DNA of 6,240 nucleotides, taken from JACROF01 sp964598995 (GTDB taxonomy: Bacteria > Patescibacteriota > Microgenomatia > Levybacterales > UBA12049). A model generated the notes under the pieces. The model had not been told where the DNA came from. It did no database searches and saw nothing but the letters and a program-made list of their open reading frames with translations. The position numbers and the translations under genes were made by a program. The stretch spans positions 1-6,240 of the forward strand of contig CAZRDR010000063.1 in assembly GCA_964598995.1 (NCBI GenBank). Reading direction: 5' to 3'. Positions 1 through 5,331 of this stretch are shown here, one piece after another; the first letter of the stretch is position 1; each line of letters begins with the position of its first letter.

Positions 1-18
1 ATGGAAGTCATCAAAAAA

Positions 19-501
19 CTATTTTAAAATTGCTAAGTCTTGGACTATCTGAACCTGAGGAATTTTTTTCAGCTCATGTGGGTTAAGAAGAACTTTCGTT
101 AGGCGGTTCCCTCCACCCATCACGATCTCCTCCTGCTCAAATACTGCTGCATCGACGTAAATCGGCATATGTTCAACTCCTACGGCTGTCACACCACCGA
201 TCTCCATGCCTGTCTGCTCGATTGTCTGGTCCATGGAGGCAAATGAACCTTTCTTTCCGGTCACTTCACGAAGTTTTTTATTTACATCTAATTTCGTTGT
301 TGCGAGAACGACACAGCAGACATAGTTAACTGGATTTGTCTTAAGCGCGACGATGATCGTATTGGCGGATTGCTCGAACTGATACCCATAATGTTCACAA
401 AAGGCAGCTGTGTCTGCCAGGGTCGGGTCGCAGTCAAAGACCTTATAGTCTAGACCATACTTCTCAAGAGATTCTTTAACAAGTGGATGTAATTCATTCA
501 T
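19..501 (-). CDS. YbaK/EbsC-family aminoacyl-tRNA editing (deacylase-like) protein
   Basis: A 160-residue protein matching the size and layout of stand-alone YbaK/EbsC domains, which hydrolyse mischarged aminoacyl-tRNA in the cytoplasm (for example Cys- or Ala-tRNA(Pro)). What I see: an N-terminal helix (MNELHPLVKESLEKYG), the core strand TIIVALK (residues 48-54), the segment ATTKLDVNKKLREV (67-80) holding the lysines typical of the family, a glycine motif GGVTAVG (102-108) and a late GGGNR (129-133). Many family members read GGxxPxG at the first glycine motif; the proline is absent here, so substrate preference cannot be assigned. ATG start; stop TAG. No Shine-Dalgarno precedes it. It lies 12 bases downstream of the permease stop on the same strand, so it is probably cotranscribed from the riboswitch promoter. 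The family is confident, the tRNA substrate is not. Confidence 0.85.
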   Translation of the reverse strand: MNELHPLVKESLEKYGLDYKVFDCDPTLADTAAFCEHYGYQFEQSANTIIVALKTNPVNYVCCVVLATTKLDVNKKLREVTGKKGSFASMDQTIEQTGMEIGGVTAVGVEHMPIYVDAAVFEQEEIVMGGGNRLTKVLLNPHELKKIPQVQIVQDLAILK

Positions 502-512
502 AAATCGCGTTT

Positions 513-518
513 ATTATA
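513..518 (-). promoter_or_regulatory. possible -10 box (TATAAT) just before the YbaK-like gene
   Basis: On the minus strand a perfect TATAAT overlaps the TAA stop of the permease and lies 11 bases before the ATG of the YbaK-like gene. It would give a leader of about 5 bases. No convincing -35 box lies 16-18 bases further upstream, so this may be chance AT-richness. It is listed because similar hexamers recur before other starts in the window. Confidence 0.3.
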
Positions 519-1437
519 TCTCTTTTGGTTTTTTGAGAGTTAGCGGTCTCGTGATCTTATAAATAGCGAATAATAAAGCACCAATTCCTATAACTTGCGT
601 TAAGGTCAGCCCTTTATGATAGAGAAAATAGTCGATAACTATCGCACTAGCAGGCCAGACGAGTTCGCAAAGCGTAGTAATACGCGCTGGAGTTCTCTTG
701 AGACCATAATAATAAAATAACAATGCCACCATACCTGTAGAGAAAGTTATCAAAAGAAGTGTCTGGAATTGGGGTATGGTCAGCTGTGTTAGAGCTGCAG
801 TCTGGTTACTACTGATAATAAATGCGAGAGCAAATACTGGCGCGAGCAGAAAACGAAGTGCTGTGCCTGTCACAAATGAGACTTTATTGAGTACCAACTT
901 ACTAATTGCAGTTGACGTTCCCCAGGCGAACCCTGCTCCGAGAGCGAGAGCCGCAGCATAAATCGTCCCTAAACCTGTAGATAAATTTACCTGCAAATCT
1001 CTAAAAGTGATAAAGTACGCTGCAACGAGAGCTAGTGCTGCATAAAGAACGAACTTCTTAGTAATTTTTTCTTTGAGTAATATCGATGCTGCTCCGATCG
1101 CCCAGATTGGCTGTAGTTGCTGCTGTAATAAAAATACGACTGAATACTGGGTGTAGTGGATGAAGCCAAGTGCTGCTGTATATAAAATAGTACCGAGTGC
1201 TCCAGAAAATAGTGCTACGACACTGATCGTGAACCACTCCCTTCGAGTCATTTTCTTGAGATCCTTAATCCATCTAAAGCTAAGAAATAGCAAGACAATA
1301 AAGCCGAGGATATGCTCATAAAAAACTACAACCGCAGGAGGTAATGAATAGAGGCTAATTCTGAGAAGTCCATCTAGACTCCACAAGAGCGCAGCAATAA
1401 CGACAAATAGCGGCCCGAAAGCCAGTAGTTTTTTCAT
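514..1437 (-). CDS. EamA/DMT-superfamily permease, predicted riboflavin importer
   Basis: A 307-residue integral membrane protein with about ten hydrophobic segments (roughly residues 9-29, 36-54, 70-90, 96-119, 127-145, 155-178, 190-209, 224-243, 253-271, 279-297). It shows the two-fold EamA repeat: AALLWSLDGLLR near the N terminus and GAGFAWGTSTAISK (167-180) at the start of the second half. EamA proteins move small metabolites across the inner membrane. The FMN riboswitch directly upstream points to riboflavin; RibN is a known DMT-type riboflavin importer found under FMN riboswitches, but I cannot tell from sequence alone whether this is an orthologue. The ATG lies one base after the riboswitch closing stem, which fixes the start; the only ribosome-binding candidate is the purine run AGAAGAAAGA within the aptamer 3' end. 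Stop TAA. The permease fold is firm, the substrate rests on the riboswitch. Confidence 0.9.
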   Translation of the reverse strand: MKKLLAFGPLFVVIAALLWSLDGLLRISLYSLPPAVVVFYEHILGFIVLLFLSFRWIKDLKKMTRREWFTISVVALFSGALGTILYTAALGFIHYTQYSVVFLLQQQLQPIWAIGAASILLKEKITKKFVLYAALALVAAYFITFRDLQVNLSTGLGTIYAAALALGAGFAWGTSTAISKLVLNKVSFVTGTALRFLLAPVFALAFIISSNQTAALTQLTIPQFQTLLLITFSTGMVALLFYYYGLKRTPARITTLCELVWPASAIVIDYFLYHKGLTLTQVIGIGALLFAIYKITRPLTLKKPKEI

Positions 1438-1438
1438 A

Positions 1439-1550
1439 TCTTTCTTCTATCCGGACTGTACCGTCGCTGTCTGATCTTCACAGACTCCTGCAGATTGCTC
1501 TGCTCGTAGAGTGTTACTACCGATTGGGAATTTCACCCGACCCCGAAAGA
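1439..1550 (-). ncRNA. FMN riboswitch (RFN element)
   Basis: Read on the minus strand, the 112-base region follows the RFN consensus in order. The closing stem P1 pairs UCUUUC (1550-1545) with GAAAGA (1444-1439), followed by the conserved GGGG. P2 is the hairpin GGGUGAAAUUCCC (1538-1526) with the invariant UGAAAUU loop. P3 pairs GUAG with CUAC and is followed by GAGC. P4 is GCAGA-GCAA-UCUGC with a GNRA tetraloop (1503-1490). P5 is GUCUG-UGAAGAU-CAGAC (1485-1469). P6 is GACGGUACAGUC, followed by CGGAU. The L5 loop UGAAGAU departs slightly from the usual UGAAAUU. The element senses FMN and here precedes a transporter gene. No U-tract terminator lies between it and the ATG; P1 itself covers the bases just before the start codon, so control is most likely at translation initiation. 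Confidence 0.95.
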
Positions 1551-1558
1551 GTAAGGTT

Positions 1559-1587
1559 ACTATAGATGAGGATTAAATAGTTGTCAA
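1559..1587 (-). promoter_or_regulatory. sigma70-type promoter for the riboswitch-permease transcript
   Basis: On the minus strand TTGACA (1587-1582) is separated by exactly 17 bases from TATAGT (1564-1559), a perfect -35 and a one-mismatch -10. The expected transcription start falls around 1552, just before the riboswitch P1 stem. The -35 box overlaps the TGA stop of the upstream minus-strand gene, so the permease has its own promoter even though the genes run in the same direction. Confidence 0.8.
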
Positions 1588-2027
1588 CGGATCTTTTCTA
1601 AGTCTCCGTTGATAAAAATTGAATTCAAGCCGTAGACCTCTTCGGCTATGGGTAACTTCTCAGAAATTGGATTGAGGATGTAGATCGGTATCTTGTTAAG
1701 GTAAGCAACGAGCATTTCCATGAGTGCATTACCGCCGATATATCCCGGCATCCCATTTTTCTCAAAGTTAGTGACGAGGATCGCATCGGATGCTAATACT
1801 TTTTTAAAATGAGCATTCATCAAAGCTGTTTTTTTATGATAATCTTCTTTTTTTTCATACCAGGTTTTGTAATGATTGACGTCAAAGTTTCCCGTTCGCT
1901 TCATAATAATCGCTGTCTTGGGGACTTTGACCTGAAAACCCAACTTCTTAAGTTGACCAGCTACCTCTAACGCTTGTCGATAATGCGCAGCACTCGAACA
2001 AATTGTAATAATTGTTTTTCTCTTCAT
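1584..2027 (-). CDS. nucleoside 2-deoxyribosyltransferase-like Rossmann-fold protein
   Basis: A 147-residue protein when started at the ATG at 2027. The frame stays open to a TTG at 2048, but that would overlap a TATAAT promoter hexamer, and the ATG start gives MKRKTIITICSS, a typical first beta-strand with its loop. Visible pattern: the strand ITICSS, then a helix with AGQLKKLGFQVKVPK (23-37), then SDAILVTNFEKNG (80-92), and GYIGGNALMEMLVAYLNKIPIYIL (95-118). An N-terminal strand, a later (S/C)DxxxVTN strand and a Gly-rich helix carrying Glu (E104) resembles the nucleoside 2-deoxyribosyltransferase/DUF4406-type fold, whose members cleave N-glycosidic bonds or have unknown roles. The active-site residues cannot be matched one by one, so the reaction is unassigned. 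Its TGA stop sits inside the -35 box of the next promoter. No Shine-Dalgarno is seen. Confidence 0.75.
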   Translation of the reverse strand: MKRKTIITICSSAAHYRQALEVAGQLKKLGFQVKVPKTAIIMKRTGNFDVNHYKTWYEKKEDYHKKTALMNAHFKKVLASDAILVTNFEKNGMPGYIGGNALMEMLVAYLNKIPIYILNPISEKLPIAEEVYGLNSIFINGDLEKIR

Positions 2028-2036
2028 TTCAATCAA

Positions 2037-2042
2037 ATTATA
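2037..2042 (-). promoter_or_regulatory. -10 box (TATAAT) upstream of the deoxyribosyltransferase-like gene
   Basis: A perfect minus-strand TATAAT lies nine bases before the ATG at 2027, predicting a leader of about 3 bases. No good -35 hexamer is visible at the right distance. It forms half of a 74-base divergent intergenic region shared with the beta-CASP RNase gene. Confidence 0.45.
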
Positions 2043-2088
2043 CTCCAAAACGTTAACTATATTACTGGTTTTTTTTAGTAAGACAACG

Positions 2089-2094
2089 TATACT
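2089..2094 (+). promoter_or_regulatory. -10 box (TATACT) of the beta-CASP RNase gene, probably leaderless
   Basis: TATACT ends seven bases before the ATG at 2102, placing the expected +1 at 2101 or 2102, on the start codon itself. No ribosome-binding site could fit on such a transcript. The -35 region (about 2066-2071, TGGTTT) is weak and sits at the edge of a run of eight Ts. Confidence 0.5.
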
Positions 2095-2101
2095 GATCTT
2101 T

Positions 2102-3454
2102 ATGAAATCGATTGAATTTTTTGGGGCAAGTAGTGGCGAAGTTACTGGCTCATGCTACCTCGTCACCTCTAACGAACTCGAGCAAGTTCTCGTCGATTTC
2201 GGGATGTTCCAGGGTGAACACGACATCGATGAGCTTAACTACCGACCTCTTCCCTTCGCACCTAATGGTCTTAAAGCAGTCTTTCTTACTCACGCACATC
2301 TCGATCATTGCGGGCGTCTGCCGCTTTTAGTATTTGGTGGATTTATAGGGAAGATCTATATGACCTCAGCTACTCGTGCACTCGTTGAGATCATCCTCAA
2401 CGACGCTGCTAAAGTCGCCTCCAAAGATCATCCCGAACACCCACTTTACACAACTGAAGAAGTCTGGAAGACGCTCAACATGATCGAGACGGTCGAGTAT
2501 GACCAGGAGATAACAGTTGGGAACTTTAAAGCACTTTTTAACGACGCAGGGCATATCTTAGGCTCATCAAGTATTAAATTAACTGACACGAGTGGCGAAT
2601 CAGAAAGTTCGATCATTTTTAGCGGCGATCTTGGTAATACTCCTCAGTCGATTGTTAAGCCGACAGAGTACTTCGACTCAGCAGACTATGTCGTGATGGA
2701 GTCGACATATGGTAATTCGACTCATCCTAAGGAAGATGCCGCCCTTATTATCCAGGAAGAAATCAACGAAGTTGAAAAATCAGGTGGTGTATTACTGATA
2801 CCAGCCTTCTCTATAGAAAGAACCCAAGAAATACTGCACATCCTTCACCATCTTAAAAAAGATGGAAAAGTACAGCCGGAGACAGAGGTATTTTTAGATA
2901 GTCCGATGGGAATTAATGCTACTCAAGCATACTTAGACTTTACTAATTATTACAACGACGAGATCCGTAGTCATAAAGATATCCCTTTTAATTTCGAAGG
3001 TCTAGACATCACCGATGATCCTAAAGAAAGTCGAAAGATCATCAATGTTAAAGGACCAAAAGTGATTATTGCAGGCTCGGGCATGATGTCAGGCGGTCGC
3101 ATCATGCAGCACGCGATCACCTATCTCCCTAACCCTACTACCAGACTGCTTTTCGTCGGGTATCAATCTGATGAGACAGTCGGCCGTAAGATCTTAGAAG
3201 GTGCGAAAAATGTAAAGATAGATAAATCGACTATTCCTGTGAGAGCTCATATCAGAGAGATCAAGACACTCAGTTCACACGCTGATCAACCAAAACTCCT
3301 AACGTGGTTAGGTCATATCAAAGGTGTTAAGCGTGTCTTCCTCACCCATGGTGAACTCCCTCAGCAGGAAGATCTCGAAGAGAAAATAAAACGAGAGTTA
3401 AAAATTCAGGATGTTGTCCTTCCAAAATTAGAAGAAAAAATTGAGTTACTTTGA
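2102..3454 (+). CDS. beta-CASP metallo-beta-lactamase-fold RNase (CPSF/Ysh1-like)
   Basis: A complete 450-residue protein of the length usual for bacterial beta-CASP RNases of the TTHA0252/Ysh1-like group, which cut or degrade RNA in the cytoplasm using two zinc ions. All motifs are present: N-terminal FGASSGEVTGSCYLV (7-21); motif 2 HAHLDH (64-69); motif 3 His in AGHILG (H151); motif 4 Asp in FSGDLG (D176); beta-CASP motif A ESTYGN (E200); the segment GSGMMSGGR (325-333); motif B SSHAD (H393); motif C LTHGE (H416). The beta-CASP insert occupies about residues 200-390 and the chain returns to the lactamase fold at the end. There is no C-terminal extension of the kind seen in RNase J and no KH domain of the archaeal type. 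ATG start directly after a promoter-like TATACT, no Shine-Dalgarno; stop TGA. It converges on the HAD gene with one base between stops. Confidence 0.95.
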   Translation: MKSIEFFGASSGEVTGSCYLVTSNELEQVLVDFGMFQGEHDIDELNYRPLPFAPNGLKAVFLTHAHLDHCGRLPLLVFGGFIGKIYMTSATRALVEIILNDAAKVASKDHPEHPLYTTEEVWKTLNMIETVEYDQEITVGNFKALFNDAGHILGSSSIKLTDTSGESESSIIFSGDLGNTPQSIVKPTEYFDSADYVVMESTYGNSTHPKEDAALIIQEEINEVEKSGGVLLIPAFSIERTQEILHILHHLKKDGKVQPETEVFLDSPMGINATQAYLDFTNYYNDEIRSHKDIPFNFEGLDITDDPKESRKIINVKGPKVIIAGSGMMSGGRIMQHAITYLPNPTTRLLFVGYQSDETVGRKILEGAKNVKIDKSTIPVRAHIREIKTLSSHADQPKLLTWLGHIKGVKRVFLTHGELPQQEDLEEKIKRELKIQDVVLPKLEEKIELL

Positions 3455-3455
3455 C

Positions 3456-4325
3456 TTAGTGACCTGGGGCTGACACGACATGCTTTTGTTGGTCGATATC
3501 AATACTGAGTGCGATTCGAAGGAGCGCTTCTTCTAATACTCTTCGCATATCAGAACCTTTCTTATAGTTAGCAGTATAAGGCCCAAGCGTTATTCTTTTT
3601 CCTCTGGCTAACTCATAACCTTTTTTAAACGTCCCAAAAGGTGCAGTAACGCCTATCCCCACTCCCCCTTCTCTCACCACAGGCGACAAACAAGGGATAT
3701 CGCTTGGACCATCACCAATATAAATCATGCGCGAGAAAGGAATTCGCTGCGACTCGACGGGTATCGCATCATTGATCCGGTACGGGTCTTTGCGTAATGT
3801 CTTGGCGTTTACTCCTTTACGTATCCCGTGGAGAAAACGTGTCTTCTCGGTAAATGAAATTGCTGATTTAATACCGATCGGCTGGTCAGTCTCATTTTCA
3901 TATGCAAAAGAACTCCCAAAGATACCATCTATTTCAGGAGTCACCTTAGTCGCTCTGATGAGGTCTTCTAAGCCGCCGCTGATGACATAAAACTCTAGAC
4001 AGACCCGTGATTTACTCAATAGTGGATGATCTTTTACAAACTCTTTTAACTGAGAGAATGCTTGTGGCAGACCGGGATAAATTTTCAATTTCTTGCCTAA
4101 TTTCTGCAGAGATTTTTTAGAGAGATCAAGCCGTCCTTCTCGAGAATACGTTAACATGACATGCATATAAGCAAGCGGTGGATCCCAGCCATCATCGACC
4201 ATCTTGTCGACAACTGACCAAAAAGAATGAGGAGAAATTTGTTGTGATTCTAGCAAATATGAAATAGTGTCAGGCCCTAATGTCTCATCAAAATCAAAAA
4301 TGATTGCGATCACTGACTCATTCAT
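3456..4325 (-). CDS. HAD-superfamily phosphatase (phosphoserine-phosphatase-like)
   Basis: A 289-residue cytoplasmic HAD hydrolase. Motif I is IIFDFDETL, with the expected nucleophile D11 and acid/base D13; motif II is the Ser in YVISGG (S116); motif III is the Lys in TEKTRFLHGIRKG (K161); motif IV is YIGDGPSD (D205, D209). The stretch between motifs I and II (about 17-110) is helical and forms a C1-type cap like that of phosphoserine phosphatase relatives. A segment of about 35 residues between motifs III and IV (165-199, including NDAIPVESQRIPF) is longer than in plain SerB. The substrate is unknown; a small phosphorylated metabolite is likely. The first ATG is the only Met before motif I, so the start is secure. 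Stop TAA. It is divergent from the kinase gene and may share promoter DNA with it, but a functional link is unproven. Confidence 0.88.
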   Translation of the reverse strand: MNESVIAIIFDFDETLGPDTISYLLESQQISPHSFWSVVDKMVDDGWDPPLAYMHVMLTYSREGRLDLSKKSLQKLGKKLKIYPGLPQAFSQLKEFVKDHPLLSKSRVCLEFYVISGGLEDLIRATKVTPEIDGIFGSSFAYENETDQPIGIKSAISFTEKTRFLHGIRKGVNAKTLRKDPYRINDAIPVESQRIPFSRMIYIGDGPSDIPCLSPVVREGGVGIGVTAPFGTFKKGYELARGKRITLGPYTANYKKGSDMRRVLEEALLRIALSIDIDQQKHVVSAPGH

Positions 4326-4337
4326 ACAGCACGGTCG

Positions 4338-4365
4338 AGTATAGCACTGGTGAGATCTTTTGCAA
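4338..4365 (-). promoter_or_regulatory. promoter of the HAD phosphatase gene
   Basis: On the minus strand TTGCAA (4365-4360) is followed after 16 bases by TATACT (4343-4338). A TGC sits directly before the -10 box (4346-4344), an extended -10 element. The expected start is near 4331, giving a leader of about 6 bases with no Shine-Dalgarno. The -35 hexamer is palindromic and is shared with the divergent kinase promoter. Confidence 0.65.
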
Positions 4366-4386
4366 TAGAACGAAATACGTTACAAT
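4360..4386 (+). promoter_or_regulatory. promoter of the adenosine-kinase-like gene, probably leaderless
   Basis: TTGCAA (4360-4365) and TACAAT (4381-4386) are separated by 15 bases, slightly short; TTTGCA one base earlier would give 16. The expected +1 falls at 4392-4393, on the GTG start codon of the kinase. This supports GTG as the true start and a leaderless message. Confidence 0.5.
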
Positions 4387-4392
4387 GTCTGA

Positions 4393-5325
4393 GTGATTGT
4401 TGTAACCGGATCTCTAGCCTATGACTACATCATGGAATTTCCAGGAAGTTTTGGCGATCACATTCTCCCCGACCAGACTCATAACGTAAATCTATCATTC
4501 ATCGTTAATAAATTTGCTCGCCGTCGCGGCGGCACAGCGGGTAACGCCTCCTATACACTCGGATTATTAAAAACTCCTCACATCCTCTACTCCTTTGCTG
4601 GTGAAGATTTTAAAGATTATCGTACTGATTTCGAGAGGATCGGTATCGATACTTCTTTTATAAAAATCGATAAAGACGACCATACCTCGACAGGTTTTGC
4701 CATGGCTGATAAAGCCCAAAACCAAATTTGGGGATATTATTACGGTGCAGGCAGCAAAAATACCTCTCTCAAATTATCTGATATCAAAAAGCCAATTGAT
4801 CTTGTCCTCGTTGGACCACAGGGAGCTGAGGGTTCACTCAGTTTTATCAAACAGTCAATAGAGCTCAAAGTTCCTTATATGTTTGACCCTGGGTTTATCT
4901 TAACGCAAGTAAGTGATGAAGACCTCACGCTAGGCGTCACCCATGCAGAGATCATCATCGGTAATGAATATGAGATGAATTTAATTGAGACGAGGGTGAA
5001 AGACTTTAACAAACTTATCAAAGAAAAGATTGTTATCACGACCTTAGGCGAGAAAGGTGCTGAGATAGTAGCTAAGGGTGAAAAAATCGTTATAAAGACT
5101 GTTAAAGCTGTTAAAGTCATCTCCACAACAGGTGCTGGAGACGCGTGGCGCGGCGGGTTCTTGGCTGGCTGGCAGCGCAAATTTGATCTTCTAACCTGTG
5201 GCCAGATGGGTGCAATTGCTGGCTCATTCGCTGTGAGTGATTTTGGCACACAAGAATATCAATTTACTATCCAAGAATTCCAAAACATCTATAGACAGAC
5301 CTATGGATCTTTGCTAAAGTTATAA
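4393..5325 (+). CDS. PfkB/ribokinase-family kinase, probable adenosine kinase
   Basis: A 310-residue cytoplasmic kinase of normal PfkB-family length. Visible elements: N-terminal strand VVTGSLAYDYIMEFPG (3-18); the GG motif RRGGTAGNASYTLGLL (44-59); the conserved NEYE (191-194) near the Mg/phosphate site; VITTLGEKGAE (214-224); the anion-hole and catalytic motif TTGAGDAWRGGF (245-256) with catalytic base D250; and the C-terminal FGTQEYQFTIQEF (284-296). The N-terminal DYIMEFPGSFGDHILP and the GTQEY tail resemble bacterial PfkB-type adenosine kinases. The following gene is adenosylhomocysteinase, whose product adenosine would be the substrate (adenosine + ATP to AMP + ADP). A related sugar or nucleoside kinase is the alternative. 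GTG start: the upstream ATG at 4385 runs out of frame into a stop after three codons. Stop TAA, overlapping a TATAAT. Confidence 0.88.
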   Translation: MIVVTGSLAYDYIMEFPGSFGDHILPDQTHNVNLSFIVNKFARRRGGTAGNASYTLGLLKTPHILYSFAGEDFKDYRTDFERIGIDTSFIKIDKDDHTSTGFAMADKAQNQIWGYYYGAGSKNTSLKLSDIKKPIDLVLVGPQGAEGSLSFIKQSIELKVPYMFDPGFILTQVSDEDLTLGVTHAEIIIGNEYEMNLIETRVKDFNKLIKEKIVITTLGEKGAEIVAKGEKIVIKTVKAVKVISTTGAGDAWRGGFLAGWQRKFDLLTCGQMGAIAGSFAVSDFGTQEYQFTIQEFQNIYRQTYGSLLKL

Positions 5326-5326
5326 T
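5321..5326 (+). promoter_or_regulatory. possible internal -10 box (TATAAT) before adenosylhomocysteinase
   Basis: A perfect TATAAT contains most of the kinase TAA stop codon (5323-5325) and ends five bases before the ATG at 5332, so +1 would fall on the start codon. The -35 region is poor (no TTGACA-like hexamer at 16-18 bases). It may supplement read-through transcription from the kinase promoter. Confidence 0.35.
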
Positions 5327-5331
5327 TCCTG

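Noticed and set aside
1..18. Possible start of a next minus-strand gene (ATG at 11-9) or a plus-strand gene beginning at base 1
   Set aside because: Too few bases to judge; the plus-strand frame from base 1 stops within nine codons.
776..961. Plus-strand open frame of 61 codons antisense to the permease
   Set aside because: The complementary strand encodes the second half of a clear ten-helix permease; the frame is Ala- and Arg-rich as expected of an antisense shadow.
2025..2048. Extension of the deoxyribosyltransferase-like gene to the TTG at 2048 (seven extra residues)
   Set aside because: The extension runs across a TATAAT hexamer, adds no recognisable fold element, and the downstream ATG gives a typical first beta-strand.
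2069..2076. Run of eight Ts as a terminator U-tract
   Set aside because: No GC-rich hairpin precedes it, and it lies between divergent genes, upstream of the RNase promoter.
4385..4396. Three-codon upstream frame (ATG TCT GAG TGA) whose TGA overlaps the GTG start of the kinase
   Set aside because: The ATG overlaps the TACAAT promoter hexamer and would lie upstream of the predicted transcription start, so it is probably not transcribed; there is no Shine-Dalgarno either.
4875..5249. Long minus-strand open frame of 124 codons inside the kinase gene
   Set aside because: It is antisense to conserved PfkB motifs (NEYE, GAGD), its translation resembles no family, and it has no initiation signal.
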